Shown: positions 10,683 through 19,336, counted from the stretch's first letter. The stretch is DNA of 64,000 nt from Methylobacterium sp. NMS14P (GCF_028583545.1 NZ_CP087106.1:2712501-2776500); one strand, 5' to 3'. Notes: generated by a model not told the origin, from the letters alone. Program-made: numbers and translations.

Positions 10683-12335
10683 ATGCCCAAGGGTTCAGAT
10701 CTCCTCGTCGCCGCCCTCGAGAACGAGGGCGTCGATCGCATCTTCGGAATTCCCGGGGAGGAGAATCTCGACGTCGTCGAATCTCTGCGGAACTCCAAGA
10801 TCGAGCTGGTCCTGACCCGGCACGAGCAGGCGGCGAGCTTCATGGCCGCCACCCACGGCCGCCTCACCGGCCGGCCGGGCGTCTGCCTCTCGACGCTGGG
10901 CCCGGGCGCGCTGAACTTCTCCACCGGCGCGGCCTACGCGCATCTCGGCGCCATGCCGATGATCATCATCACCGGCCAGAAGGGCATCCTGTCCTCGCGG
11001 CAGGCGAAGTTCCAGATCGTCGACGTGATCTCGTCGATGAAGCCGATCACCAAGATGGCCCGGCAGATCGTCTCGGCCTCCTCGATCCCCACCATCGTGC
11101 GCGACGCCTTCCGGGTCGCCACCGAGGAGCGGCCCGGCCCGGTGCTGCTGGAGCTGCCGGAGGACATCGCCGCCGAGGAAGCCGAGGCCGACCTCGTGCC
11201 CTCGCACCCGATCGACATCCCGGTCGCCCACCCGGCCGCGATCGACCGCGCCGCCGCCATGATCCTGGGTGCCAAGCGGCCGCTGGTCATGCTGGGCGCC
11301 GCCGCGAGCCGCCCCCGCGCCACCGGCGAGCTCGGCGGCTTCGTGCAGCGCACCGGCATCCCGTTCTTCACCACCCAGATGGGCAAGGGCACCGTCGCGG
11401 GCGGGACCGACCTCTACATGGGCACCGCGGCGCTCTCGGAGCGCGACTACGTCCACGAGGCGATCGACAAGGCCGACCTGATCATCGCCATCGGCCACGA
11501 CACGATCGAGAAGCCGCCCTTCTTCATGGGCCAGGCCGACCAGAAGGTCCTGCACATCAGCTACATGCCGGCCAACGTCGAGCAGGTCTACTATCCGGAC
11601 GCCGAGGTGGTCGGCGACCTCGGGCCGACGCTGAAGCTGCTGGCCGACAAGCTCGACGGCAAGCTCCCGAACGCGGGCGCGCTGCTGCACCTGCGCGAGC
11701 ACATCCTCAGCCATATCGGCGACCGGGCCGGCGAGGACCGCTTCCCGGTGACGCCGCAGCGCCTCGTGCGCGACGTGCGCCGGGTAATCCCCGAGGACGG
11801 AATCGTCTGCCTCGACAACGGGATGTACAAGATCTGGTTCGCCCGGAACTACCGCACCTACGTCGCCAACACGCTGCTCCTCGACAACGCGCTGGCCACG
11901 ATGGGCGCGGGCCTGCCCTCGGCCATGATGGCGGCGATGCTCTACCCGAAGCGGCGCGTGATGGCCGTGTGCGGCGACGGCGGGTTCATGATGAACAGCC
12001 AGGAGATGGAGACCGCCGTCCGGCTGAAGCTCAACCTCGTGGTGCTGGTGCTCGACGACTCGGCCTACGGGATGATCCGCTGGAAGCAGGCGGTCGACAA
12101 GTTCGCCGATTACGGGATGACCTTCGGCAACCCGGACTTCGTCCTCTACGCCAAGTCGTATGGCGCCACCGGCCACCGGGTCGAGTCGGTCAACGACCTC
12201 GTGCCGACCCTCGACCGCGCCTTCGCGGCGGGCGGGGTGCACCTCGTGGCGGTGCCGATCGACTACTCGGAGAACACCCGCGTGCTGGTCGACGAGCTGC
12301 GCGCCAAGGTGAAGGATTTCGAGCCGGCCGAGTGA
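10683..12335 (+). CDS. acetolactate synthase-like ThDP enzyme; candidate 2-oxoglutarate decarboxylase
   Basis: A 550-aa ThDP enzyme with the three usual domains: N-terminal pyrimidine-binding domain with the catalytic Glu48 in RHEQAA, a central domain (about 190-330), and a C-terminal pyrophosphate-binding domain with GDG at about 431-433 and a partner motif ending VLDDSAYG. It looks like acetolactate synthases. However, the N-terminal GIPGEENL, TRHEQA and STLGPG match my memory of the cyanobacterial ALS-like proteins shown to be 2-oxoglutarate decarboxylases. No small regulatory subunit (IlvN) is nearby, and the gene heads a cluster with an Fe-ADH, PHA synthase, CoA-transferase and SSADH. 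Producing succinic semialdehyde would explain all of these. Alternatives are catabolic acetolactate synthase or a 2-hydroxyacyl-CoA lyase. The start was chosen by family N-terminus; the Shine-Dalgarno is weak. Confidence 0.8.
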   Translation: MPKGSDLLVAALENEGVDRIFGIPGEENLDVVESLRNSKIELVLTRHEQAASFMAATHGRLTGRPGVCLSTLGPGALNFSTGAAYAHLGAMPMIIITGQKGILSSRQAKFQIVDVISSMKPITKMARQIVSASSIPTIVRDAFRVATEERPGPVLLELPEDIAAEEAEADLVPSHPIDIPVAHPAAIDRAAAMILGAKRPLVMLGAAASRPRATGELGGFVQRTGIPFFTTQMGKGTVAGGTDLYMGTAALSERDYVHEAIDKADLIIAIGHDTIEKPPFFMGQADQKVLHISYMPANVEQVYYPDAEVVGDLGPTLKLLADKLDGKLPNAGALLHLREHILSHIGDRAGEDRFPVTPQRLVRDVRRVIPEDGIVCLDNGMYKIWFARNYRTYVANTLLLDNALATMGAGLPSAMMAAMLYPKRRVMAVCGDGGFMMNSQEMETAVRLKLNLVVLVLDDSAYGMIRWKQAVDKFADYGMTFGNPDFVLYAKSYGATGHRVESVNDLVPTLDRAFAAGGVHLVAVPIDYSENTRVLVDELRAKVKDFEPAE

Positions 12336-12378
12336 TCTCGGCTCCGCAGACGGATCGGCAGGACAACAGGGCAGCGCG

Positions 12379-13554
12379 ATGAACCCGTTCACCTTCCAGA
12401 CCACGCCGAACGTGCTGTTCGAGGCCGGCGCCGCGAAGAAGCTGCCCGAGATCGTCGGCAGCTTCGGGGCCAGGCGCGTCCTGCTGGTCACCGACAAGGG
12501 CGTGCGCGGGGCCGGCCTCACCCAGGCCGCCGAGGCGGCGCTTGCGGAGGCCGGAATCACCCTCGACGTCTACGAGGACGTGGTCGCCGACCCGCCCTCG
12601 ACGGTGATCGAGGCGGCGGCCAAGCGCGCCCGGGACCTCGGGACCGACCTCGTCCTGTCGATCGGCGGCGGCTCGGCGCTCGATACCGCCAAGCTCGTGG
12701 CCTACCTCGCCAAGTCCGACGAGCCGCTCGATTCGATCTACGGCGTCGGTCTCGCCAAGGGCGACCGGCTGCCGCTGATCCTCGTGCCGACCACCGCCGG
12801 CACCGGCTCGGAGGTGACGCCGATCTCGATCGTCACGACGCCGACCACCGAGAAGAAGGGCGTCGTCGCGCCGAAGCTCCTGCCCGACTGGGCGGTGCTC
12901 GACCCGGAGCTGACGCTCGGCCTGCCGTCGCACGTCACGGCCGCCACCGGCATCGACGCCATGGTCCACGCCATCGAGGCGTTCACCAGCAAGAACAAGA
13001 AGAACCCGATCTCCGACCAGCTCGCCAAGCAGGCGCTGGCGCTGCTCTCGGCCAACATCCGCACCGCCTGCGCGGACGGGAAGAACCTCGAGGCGCGCTC
13101 CGGCATGCTGCTCGGCTCGATGCTGGCCGGCATGGCCTTCGCCAACGCGCCGGTCGCGGCGGTGCACGCCCTGGCCTACCCGGTGGGCGCGATCTTCCAC
13201 GTGCCGCACGGGCTCTCGAACGCCCTGGTGCTGATGGGGGTGATGCGCTTCAACCTCTCGCACGCGGAGGCGCTCTACGCCGAGCTGGCGCCGATCCTCG
13301 ACTCCGCGGCCGCGGACCTGCCGCGGCCCGAGGCCGCCAAGCGCTTCGTGGAGAGCCTCGACGCGATCTGCCGCGACTGCAAGGTGCCGGCCTCGCTCGC
13401 CGAAGTCGGCGTCGCCCGGCAGGACCTGGAGCGCATGGCCACCGACGCGATGAAGCAGACGCGGCTCCTCGTGAACAACCCGCGCGAGGTGACCTACGAC
13501 GACGCCTTCGCGATCTACGCCGAGGCGCTCGGGGAGGCACGGCCGGCGGCGTGA
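12379..13554 (+). CDS. iron-containing alcohol dehydrogenase; candidate 4-hydroxybutyrate dehydrogenase
   Basis: A 391-aa group III alcohol dehydrogenase. The nucleotide-binding motif GGGS is at 96-99. The metal ligands fall at the family positions: Asp193, His197, His263 and His277. It lies 43 bp after the ThDP enzyme, so it is likely co-transcribed. By context the substrate pair is probably succinic semialdehyde/4-hydroxybutyrate with NAD(P)H, but the family also reduces many short aldehydes, and sequence alone does not fix the substrate. A 92-bp palindromic repeat separates it from phaE. Confidence 0.85.
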   Translation: MNPFTFQTTPNVLFEAGAAKKLPEIVGSFGARRVLLVTDKGVRGAGLTQAAEAALAEAGITLDVYEDVVADPPSTVIEAAAKRARDLGTDLVLSIGGGSALDTAKLVAYLAKSDEPLDSIYGVGLAKGDRLPLILVPTTAGTGSEVTPISIVTTPTTEKKGVVAPKLLPDWAVLDPELTLGLPSHVTAATGIDAMVHAIEAFTSKNKKNPISDQLAKQALALLSANIRTACADGKNLEARSGMLLGSMLAGMAFANAPVAAVHALAYPVGAIFHVPHGLSNALVLMGVMRFNLSHAEALYAELAPILDSAAADLPRPEAAKRFVESLDAICRDCKVPASLAEVGVARQDLERMATDAMKQTRLLVNNPREVTYDDAFAIYAEALGEARPAA

Positions 13555-13608
13555 GCTTGACGACGGCGGTGATGCTGGGGCTGTCGCCCGATCAGTCCAG
13601 CCCACACC

Positions 13609-13700
13609 GTCATCGCGAGCGCAGCGAAGCGACCCAGGGCGGCGCGCCGTCGTTGAGCATGGCGCTGCTGGCTTGCTTCGCTCCGCTCGCAAGGACGGCG
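13609..13700. repeat. 92-bp palindromic repeat, copy 1 (family B), inside the cluster
   Basis: The left arm (GTCATCGCGAGCGCAGCGAAG) and the right arm (GCTTCGCTCCGCTCGCAAGGAC) are near complements. Two relatives occur at 26817-26908 and 36718-36810. It sits between the alcohol dehydrogenase and phaE genes and could attenuate read-through or stabilise one part of the mRNA. Confidence 0.75.
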
Positions 13701-13744
13701 GGTTCGAAGTCTTCAGCCCCGGGGCTGTGAGGAGAGACGCCAGC

Positions 13745-14575
13745 ATGGACCAGTTCGACGCGTTCCGGGCGATGAGCGAGTTCTGGACCCGGGCCGGCGC
13801 GGGCTTCTTCACCCCGGGCGCCGGGCAGGCCGCGCCCGGCTTCGGCTGGCCGACCTTCCCGGGGGGCGACCTCGCGGATCTCGCCGCGGCGCAGGCCAAG
13901 CTGAGTGAGGCCTGGACTTCCGCCACCGCCCTCTCGCAGACCCTCGCGAAATCCCTCCAGGGCGGCCCCGGCGCGCCGGACCCGACCGCCGGGGCGGTGC
14001 TGGCCCGGATCTTCGACCCGCAGGCCTGGCTCGGCGGCTCGGCCGAGTTCGACGCCGCCCTGACCCGCATGGCCGAGGGTCCGCAGCTCGCCGACCTCTG
14101 GCAGACCGAGCGGCGCTACGCGGCCCTGTTCACCGCCTGGGCGACGCTCCGGCGGGCGCAGAGCGAGCATCAGGCCGTGATGCTCGACGCCTGGACCCGC
14201 GCCGCCGGGACCTTCGCCCAGCAGGCCAATGCCCGCGCCGAGCGCGGCGAGAGCTTCGCCTCCGCCCGCGAGATGATGAGCGGGTGGATCGAGACCGCCA
14301 ACGCGGTCCTGCTGGAGGTGCAGCGCTCGGACAAATTCCTGGCCTCGCAGCGGGCCGTGCTCCGGGCCTCGACCGACCTGCGCCTCGCCCAGCAGGACGT
14401 CGCGGCGTTCCTGTCCGAGTTCTACGGCCAGCCGACCCGGGCCGAGCTCGACGACGTCCACAAGAGCCTGACCGAGCTGCGCCGCGAGGTCCGGGCGCTG
14501 CGCCGGGAGCGCCGGCAGGCCGGCAAGGTCGCGAAGGCGGGTGGTTCACAGGTCGGGGAGGAAGCCCATGGCTGA
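13745..14575 (+). CDS. phaE: class III PHA synthase subunit PhaE
   Basis: A 276-aa PhaE-like protein starting MDQFDAFRAMSEFW and ending in a charged alpha-helical, probably coiled-coil tail. It contains the family-like stretch FLSEFYGQPTRAELDDVHKSLTELRREV, typical of PhaE C-termini where the subunit contacts PhaC. PhaE is not catalytic; it activates PhaC and together they form the granule-bound class III synthase. The stop overlaps the phaC start by 8 bp (ATGGCTGA), implying translational coupling. PhaE proteins elsewhere are often longer (over 300 aa as I recall), so this is a short version. The start was chosen at the ATG 8 nt after GGAGAG; the upstream frame runs into the repeat. Confidence 0.85.
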   Translation: MDQFDAFRAMSEFWTRAGAGFFTPGAGQAAPGFGWPTFPGGDLADLAAAQAKLSEAWTSATALSQTLAKSLQGGPGAPDPTAGAVLARIFDPQAWLGGSAEFDAALTRMAEGPQLADLWQTERRYAALFTAWATLRRAQSEHQAVMLDAWTRAAGTFAQQANARAERGESFASAREMMSGWIETANAVLLEVQRSDKFLASQRAVLRASTDLRLAQQDVAAFLSEFYGQPTRAELDDVHKSLTELRREVRALRRERRQAGKVAKAGGSQVGEEAHG

Positions 14576-15698
14576 TCAGGAAAGCCCGAAGGGGCCGGCC
14601 GCGCCGCTGAATCTCACCCCCGCCGCGTTGCTGGCCGAGGTCGGCACCCTCGGCCGCCGGATCAGCGAGGGCGCCAAGCTGTTCGCCGATGTCAGCGACG
14701 CGGATGTCGAGATCGCCACCACGCCGAAGGACCTGGTCTGGAGCCAGGACAAGGTCAGCCTCTACCGCTACCGGCCGCTCGCCGAGAGCAAGGGCCTGCC
14801 GCCGGTGCTGATCGTCTACGGGCTGATCGGCCGCTACACGATGGCCGACCTGCAGGAGGACCGCTCGCTGGTCCGCAACCTCCTGAAGCTCGGGCTCGAC
14901 CTCTACGTGGTCGACTGGGGCAATCCGGGCCGGGCCGACCGCTACGTCACCATCGACGATTACGTGGACGGCTACCTCGCCGAGTGCGTCGCCTTCATCC
15001 AAGAGGCGGCCGGGCGGGAGAAGGTCAGCCTGCTCGGCATCTGCGAGGGCGGCGTCTTCACCACCTGCTACGCGGCGCTCTACCCCGAGACCGTCAACGC
15101 GATGGTGCTGACCATCACGCCGATCGACTTCCACGCCGACACGCGGGAGAACCGGGCCGGCCACGGCTTCATCAACGTCTGGACCCGCTCGCTCACGCCC
15201 GAGGATGTCGACCGGCTGATCGAGGCGCAGGGCTCCCTGCCCGGCGCCTTCATGGGCTCGGTGTTCTCGATGATGACGCCGATGCGCACCATGACGAAGT
15301 ACAACCTCGACCTGCTCGACGCCCTCGACGACAAGAAGAAGTTTTTGAATTTTCTCCGCATGGAGAAGTGGATCGCCGACCGTCCGGACCATCCCGGCGA
15401 GGCCGCCAAGCAGTGGCTGAAGGACCTCTACCAGGACAACAAGCTGGTCGAGAGCGCCTTCGAGCTCGGCGGTCGGCGGGTGGAGCTGAAGGCCATCACC
15501 TGCCCGGTGCTGAACGTCTTCGCCCAGGACGACCACATCATCCCGCCGGCCACCTCGCAGGCGCTGAAGGACCGAATCGGCACCACCGACTACACCGAGA
15601 TGGGTCTGCCCGGCGGCCATGTCGGCGTCTTCGTCGGCGGCAAGGCACAGAAGCTGCTGGGCTCCGGCATCGCCGACTGGCTCGGCAAGCGGGGATAA
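14568..15698 (+). CDS. phaC: class III PHA synthase catalytic subunit PhaC
   Basis: A 376-aa alpha/beta hydrolase, matching the short class III length rather than about 560-600 aa for class I. The lipase-like box is GICEGG with nucleophile Cys159. Asp322 (DHIIPP) and His351 (PGGHVG) complete the triad at the expected spacing. It polymerises hydroxyacyl-CoA onto Cys159 with release of CoA, at the granule surface with PhaE. GGGGAGGAAG lies just before the ATG. Class III enzymes prefer short-chain 3- or 4-hydroxyacyl-CoA. The absence of phaA/phaB here and the presence of a CoA-transferase argue for a monomer other than plain 3-hydroxybutyrate. Confidence 0.93.
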   Translation: MADQESPKGPAAPLNLTPAALLAEVGTLGRRISEGAKLFADVSDADVEIATTPKDLVWSQDKVSLYRYRPLAESKGLPPVLIVYGLIGRYTMADLQEDRSLVRNLLKLGLDLYVVDWGNPGRADRYVTIDDYVDGYLAECVAFIQEAAGREKVSLLGICEGGVFTTCYAALYPETVNAMVLTITPIDFHADTRENRAGHGFINVWTRSLTPEDVDRLIEAQGSLPGAFMGSVFSMMTPMRTMTKYNLDLLDALDDKKKFLNFLRMEKWIADRPDHPGEAAKQWLKDLYQDNKLVESAFELGGRRVELKAITCPVLNVFAQDDHIIPPATSQALKDRIGTTDYTEMGLPGGHVGVFVGGKAQKLLGSGIADWLGKRG

Positions 15699-15722
15699 CG
15701 TGCAGGCTCGGGGGAGTGCCGC

Positions 15723-17735
15723 ATGGGCAGCCTGAAGAACAAGATCGTCAGCGCCGACGAGGCCGCCGCCATCCTGCAGGACGGCGACATGGTCGCGGTC
15801 TCGGGCTTCGTCGGGATCGGCACGCCCGACGAGCTGATCCTGGCGCTCGCCCGCCGCTTCGAATCCGGCAACGGCCCGCACGGGATCGGCCTGATGTTCG
15901 CCGCTGCCCCCGGCGACGGCAAGGAGCGCGGCCTCAACAAGCTCGCGATCCCGGGCCTTGTCCGCCGCGTCGTCGGCGGCCACTGGGCGCTCGTGCCGAA
16001 GCTCGGCGCCATGGCGGTGGCGGGCGAGATCGAGGCCTACAACCTGCCGCTCGGCGTGGTCTCGCATCTCTACCGGGAGATCGCCGCCCACACCCCCGGC
16101 CACATCACCAAGGTGGGCCTGCGCACCTTCGTCGACCCGCGGCTGGAGGGCGGCAAGCTCAACGCCGTGACGCGGGAAGACCTCGTCAGCGTGGTCGAGC
16201 TCGGCGGCGAGTCCTGGCTCCACTACAAGGCCTTCCCGGTCAACGTCGCGCTGATCCGCGGCACCACGGCCGACCCCGCCGGCAACATCACCATGGAGCG
16301 CGAGGCGCTCACCCTCGACAACCTCGCGGCCGCCATGGCGGCGAAGAACTCGGGCGGCTTCGTCATCGCCCAGGTCGAGCGGCTCGCCGAGGCCGGCTCC
16401 CTCAACCCGCGCGAGGTGCAGGTGCCCGGCGTGCTGGTCGATTGCGTGGTCCTGAGCAGTCCCGAGAACCACCGCCAGACCTACGGCACGCCCTACAACC
16501 ACGCCTTCACGGGCCGCCAGCGGGTGCCGCTCGACCGGATCGCCCCGATGGCGCTCGACACCCGCAAGGTCATCGCCCGGCGCTGCGCCTTCGAGCTGCC
16601 TCCGGGCGGCGTGGTCAATCTCGGCATCGGCATGCCCGAGGGCGTCGCGGCGGTCGCCGCCGAGGAGCGGGTGCTCAAGTACCTGACGCTGACCGCCGAG
16701 CCCGGCGTGATCGGCGGCCTGCCGCAGGGCGGGCTGGATTTCGGCGCCGCCCTCAACCCGGCCGCCGTGCTGCACCAGAACCAGCAATTCGACTTCTACG
16801 ACGGCGGCGGCCTCGATCTCGCCTGCCTGGGCCTCGCCCAGTGCGACGCCGAGGGCAACGTCAACGTCAGCCGGTTCGGCACGCGGCTCGCGGGCGCGGG
16901 CGGATTCATCAACATCTCGCAGAACGCCAAGAGCCTCGTCTTCGCCGGCACCTTCACGGCCGACGGCCTCAAGGTGGCGGTGGAGGACGGCGGCATCCGG
17001 ATTCTCAGCGAGGGCCGCTCGCGGAAATTCATCGCCGCGGTGGAGCAGGTGACCTTCTCGGGAGCCTACGCGGCCGAGCGCGGCCAGCCGGTGCTCTACG
17101 TGACCGAGCGCTGCGTGTTCCGCCGGACCCGGGCCGGCATGGAGCTGGTCGAGGTCGCGCCGGGCATCGACATCCAGCGCGACATCCTCGGCCAGATGGG
17201 CTTCACCCCGATCGTGCAGGACCCGCAACCGATGGACCCGCGCCTGTTCCGCGAGTCCGTGATGGCGCTGGAGCCGTGGCTGCTGGGCCTCTCGCTGTCG
17301 GAGCGGATCAGCTACGACCCGGAGCGCAACATCCTGTTCTCGAACCTCGAGGGTTTCCAGGTCCGGACCATCGACGACGTCGAGCTGGTGCGCCGCGAAT
17401 ACGAGCGCGCCTGCCAGGAGATCGGGCGCAAGGTCCACCTAATCGCCAACTACGACGGTTTCGAGATCGACCCGACGGTGAGCGACGCCTACTTCTCGGC
17501 GATCGCCTATCTCGAAAACCGCTATTACGAGACCGCGTCCCGGTATACCACGAGCGCGTTCATGCGATTGAAACTCGGCGCCTCGTTGGCGAGCCGCGAC
17601 CTGGCTCCCCATGTCTTCGAGACAAAAGCCGAGGCGCAGGCGAGGAATACGGCCCAGAGCGTGCCTCTCAAGCCGCGGCCCGGCATGTCCCAGCCCGACA
17701 TGCCGCGGCCGCCGAAGGAACCGTTGGATGCCTGA
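15723..17735 (+). CDS. family I CoA-transferase (acetate/propionate/4-hydroxybutyrate type) with C-terminal extension
   Basis: A 670-aa protein. The two CoA-transferase halves are fused (about 1-280 and 285-515), like YdiF/propionate CoA-transferase. The catalytic glutamate is Glu326 in AEPGVIGG, close to the position known in propionate CoA-transferase. About 140 further residues (from about 530) go beyond the usual 520-530 aa. They contain ISYDPERNILFSNLEG and RKVHLIANYDGFEI, which look like a small alpha/beta fold of STAS/SpoIIAA type, ending in a Pro-rich tail. In context it would move CoA from acetyl- or succinyl-CoA to 4-hydroxybutyrate. Lactate, propionate or acetoacetate are alternatives. 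It lies 24 bp after phaC, and its stop overlaps the next start by 8 bp. Confidence 0.85.
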   Translation: MGSLKNKIVSADEAAAILQDGDMVAVSGFVGIGTPDELILALARRFESGNGPHGIGLMFAAAPGDGKERGLNKLAIPGLVRRVVGGHWALVPKLGAMAVAGEIEAYNLPLGVVSHLYREIAAHTPGHITKVGLRTFVDPRLEGGKLNAVTREDLVSVVELGGESWLHYKAFPVNVALIRGTTADPAGNITMEREALTLDNLAAAMAAKNSGGFVIAQVERLAEAGSLNPREVQVPGVLVDCVVLSSPENHRQTYGTPYNHAFTGRQRVPLDRIAPMALDTRKVIARRCAFELPPGGVVNLGIGMPEGVAAVAAEERVLKYLTLTAEPGVIGGLPQGGLDFGAALNPAAVLHQNQQFDFYDGGGLDLACLGLAQCDAEGNVNVSRFGTRLAGAGGFINISQNAKSLVFAGTFTADGLKVAVEDGGIRILSEGRSRKFIAAVEQVTFSGAYAAERGQPVLYVTERCVFRRTRAGMELVEVAPGIDIQRDILGQMGFTPIVQDPQPMDPRLFRESVMALEPWLLGLSLSERISYDPERNILFSNLEGFQVRTIDDVELVRREYERACQEIGRKVHLIANYDGFEIDPTVSDAYFSAIAYLENRYYETASRYTTSAFMRLKLGASLASRDLAPHVFETKAEAQARNTAQSVPLKPRPGMSQPDMPRPPKEPLDA

Positions 17736-19200
17736 GTTCGAGACCCCCTCCCTGAAGGACCGCGCCCTGCTGGTCGATGCCTGCCTGATCGGCGGCGAAT
17801 GGTCGAAGGCCGGTTCCGGCAGCATCGACGTCACCAACCCGGCGACCGGCGCGCTGATCGCCAAGGTGCCGAATGCCGGCGCCGACGAGACCCGCCGGGC
17901 GATCAAGGCGGCGCATGAGGCCTACCCGGCGTGGCGCGCCAAGACCGCCAACGAGCGCGCCGTGCTGCTGCGCAAGCTCGCGGCACTCGTGACCGAGCAT
18001 CAGGAGGATCTGGCGCAGATCCTCACCGCCGAGCAGGGCAAGTCGCTGACCGAGTCCCGCGGCGAGGTCGCCATGTCGGCCGCCTACGTGCTGTGGTTCG
18101 CGGAAGAAGCGCGCCGCGTCTACGGCGACGTGGTCCCCTCCCCCTGGGGCGACCGCAAGATCCTCGTCACCAAGGAGCCGGTCGGCGTCGTGGCGGCGAT
18201 CACGCCGTGGAACTTCCCGTCCTCGATGATCGCCCGCAAGATCGCCCCGGCGCTCGCCGCCGGCTGTCCGATCGTGATCAAGCCCGCCTCGCAGACCCCG
18301 CTCTCGGGCCTCGCCTGGGGCGTGCTGTGCGAGCGCGCCGGCTTCCCGGCCGGCACGGTCTCGATCCTCACCGGCTCGGCCCGCGCCATCGGCGCCGAGA
18401 TGACCGGCAACCCGCTCGTCAAGAAGATCACGTTCACGGGCTCCACCGAGGTCGGCAAGGTGCTGCTGGAGCAGGCCGCCCACACGGTGAAGAAGGTCTC
18501 GATGGAGCTCGGCGGCAACGCGCCGTTCATCGTGTTCGACGACGCCGATCTCGACCGGGCGGTCGCCGGCGCGATGCTCGCCAAGTACCGCAATTCGGGC
18601 CAGACCTGCATCTGCACCAACCGCTTCCTGGTGCAGGACGGGATCTACGACGCCTTCGCGGAGAAGATGGCCGAGGCGGCCAACCGCCTGAAGGTCGGCA
18701 ACGGCGTTGAGGACGGCGTCGCGCAAGGGCCGCTGATCGACATGGCGGCGGTGGAGAAGACCGAGGCCCATATCCGCGACGCCGTCGAGAAGGGCGGCCG
18801 AGTGGTGGCGGGCGGCCACCGCCACGCGCTGGGCGGCCAGTTCTTCGAGCCGACGGTGATCACCGGCGCCACCCCCGCCATGGCGGTGGCCCGGGAGGAG
18901 ACCTTCGGGCCGCTGGCGCCGCTGTTCCGCTTCCGCGACGAGGCGGAGGCGATCCGCATGGCCAACGACACCGAGTACGGCCTCGCCTGCTACTTCTACA
19001 CCCGCGACCTCGGCCGCACCTTCCGGGTCGCGGAAGCGCTGGAATACGGCATGGTCGGGATCAACGAGGGGATCATCACCACCGAGGTGGCGCCCTTCGG
19101 CGGCGTGAAGGAATCCGGTCTCGGCCGAGAGGGCTCGTACCAGGGCATCGAGGATTACCTGAACACCAAGTACCTGTGCGTGGGCGGGCTGGGCGCGTAG
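17728..19200 (+). CDS. gabD: NAD(P)-dependent succinate-semialdehyde dehydrogenase
   Basis: A 490-aa aldehyde dehydrogenase. The general base Glu260 (MELGGN), the nucleophile Cys294 in GQTCICTNRF and the NAD site motif FTGSTEVG at 236-243 are all present. The CxC with TNRFLV is typical of SSADH (GabD) sequences. It would oxidise succinic semialdehyde to succinate, closing the bypass of 2-oxoglutarate dehydrogenase if the first gene makes succinic semialdehyde. The start ATGCCTGA overlaps the CoA-transferase stop by 8 bp, so it is translationally coupled to it. No GABA transaminase is nearby, so the aldehyde must come from elsewhere, fitting the ThDP enzyme at the head of the cluster. Confidence 0.88.
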   Translation: MPEFETPSLKDRALLVDACLIGGEWSKAGSGSIDVTNPATGALIAKVPNAGADETRRAIKAAHEAYPAWRAKTANERAVLLRKLAALVTEHQEDLAQILTAEQGKSLTESRGEVAMSAAYVLWFAEEARRVYGDVVPSPWGDRKILVTKEPVGVVAAITPWNFPSSMIARKIAPALAAGCPIVIKPASQTPLSGLAWGVLCERAGFPAGTVSILTGSARAIGAEMTGNPLVKKITFTGSTEVGKVLLEQAAHTVKKVSMELGGNAPFIVFDDADLDRAVAGAMLAKYRNSGQTCICTNRFLVQDGIYDAFAEKMAEAANRLKVGNGVEDGVAQGPLIDMAAVEKTEAHIRDAVEKGGRVVAGGHRHALGGQFFEPTVITGATPAMAVAREETFGPLAPLFRFRDEAEAIRMANDTEYGLACYFYTRDLGRTFRVAEALEYGMVGINEGIITTEVAPFGGVKESGLGREGSYQGIEDYLNTKYLCVGGLGA

Positions 19201-19313
19201 GGCCCGACCACCGGACGCCTCGGTCGTGGCCTGACGGGCGTCCGCTCCCGCTCCGCGGGCTGCGATGTCCGCATCGCTCGGGGACGCCGGCGCCGATGCG
19301 GAGGCGCGACCTG

Positions 19314-19336
19314 CCCTCTCTCCCGCGCGGGAGAGG
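19314..19336. repeat. half copy of repeat family A
   Basis: CCCTCTCTCCCGCGCGGGAGAGG matches one outer hairpin arm of the 142-bp repeats at 7709 and 30847. A degenerate CTCTCCCGAGGGG follows at about 19390. It lies in the 243-bp gap after the SSADH gene and may help end transcription. Confidence 0.5.

Noticed and set aside
10683..12335. Calling the ThDP enzyme IlvB, the anabolic acetolactate synthase
   Set aside because: No IlvN or ilvC nearby, the N-terminal GIPGEENL wording and the PHA/SSADH context fit another decarboxylase better; activity still needs testing.
14130..17438. 1102-codon minus-strand open frame opposite phaE, phaC and the CoA-transferase gene
   Set aside because: Val/Glu/Ala/Arg-rich antisense translation of well-supported plus-strand genes; no domain, no ribosome site.
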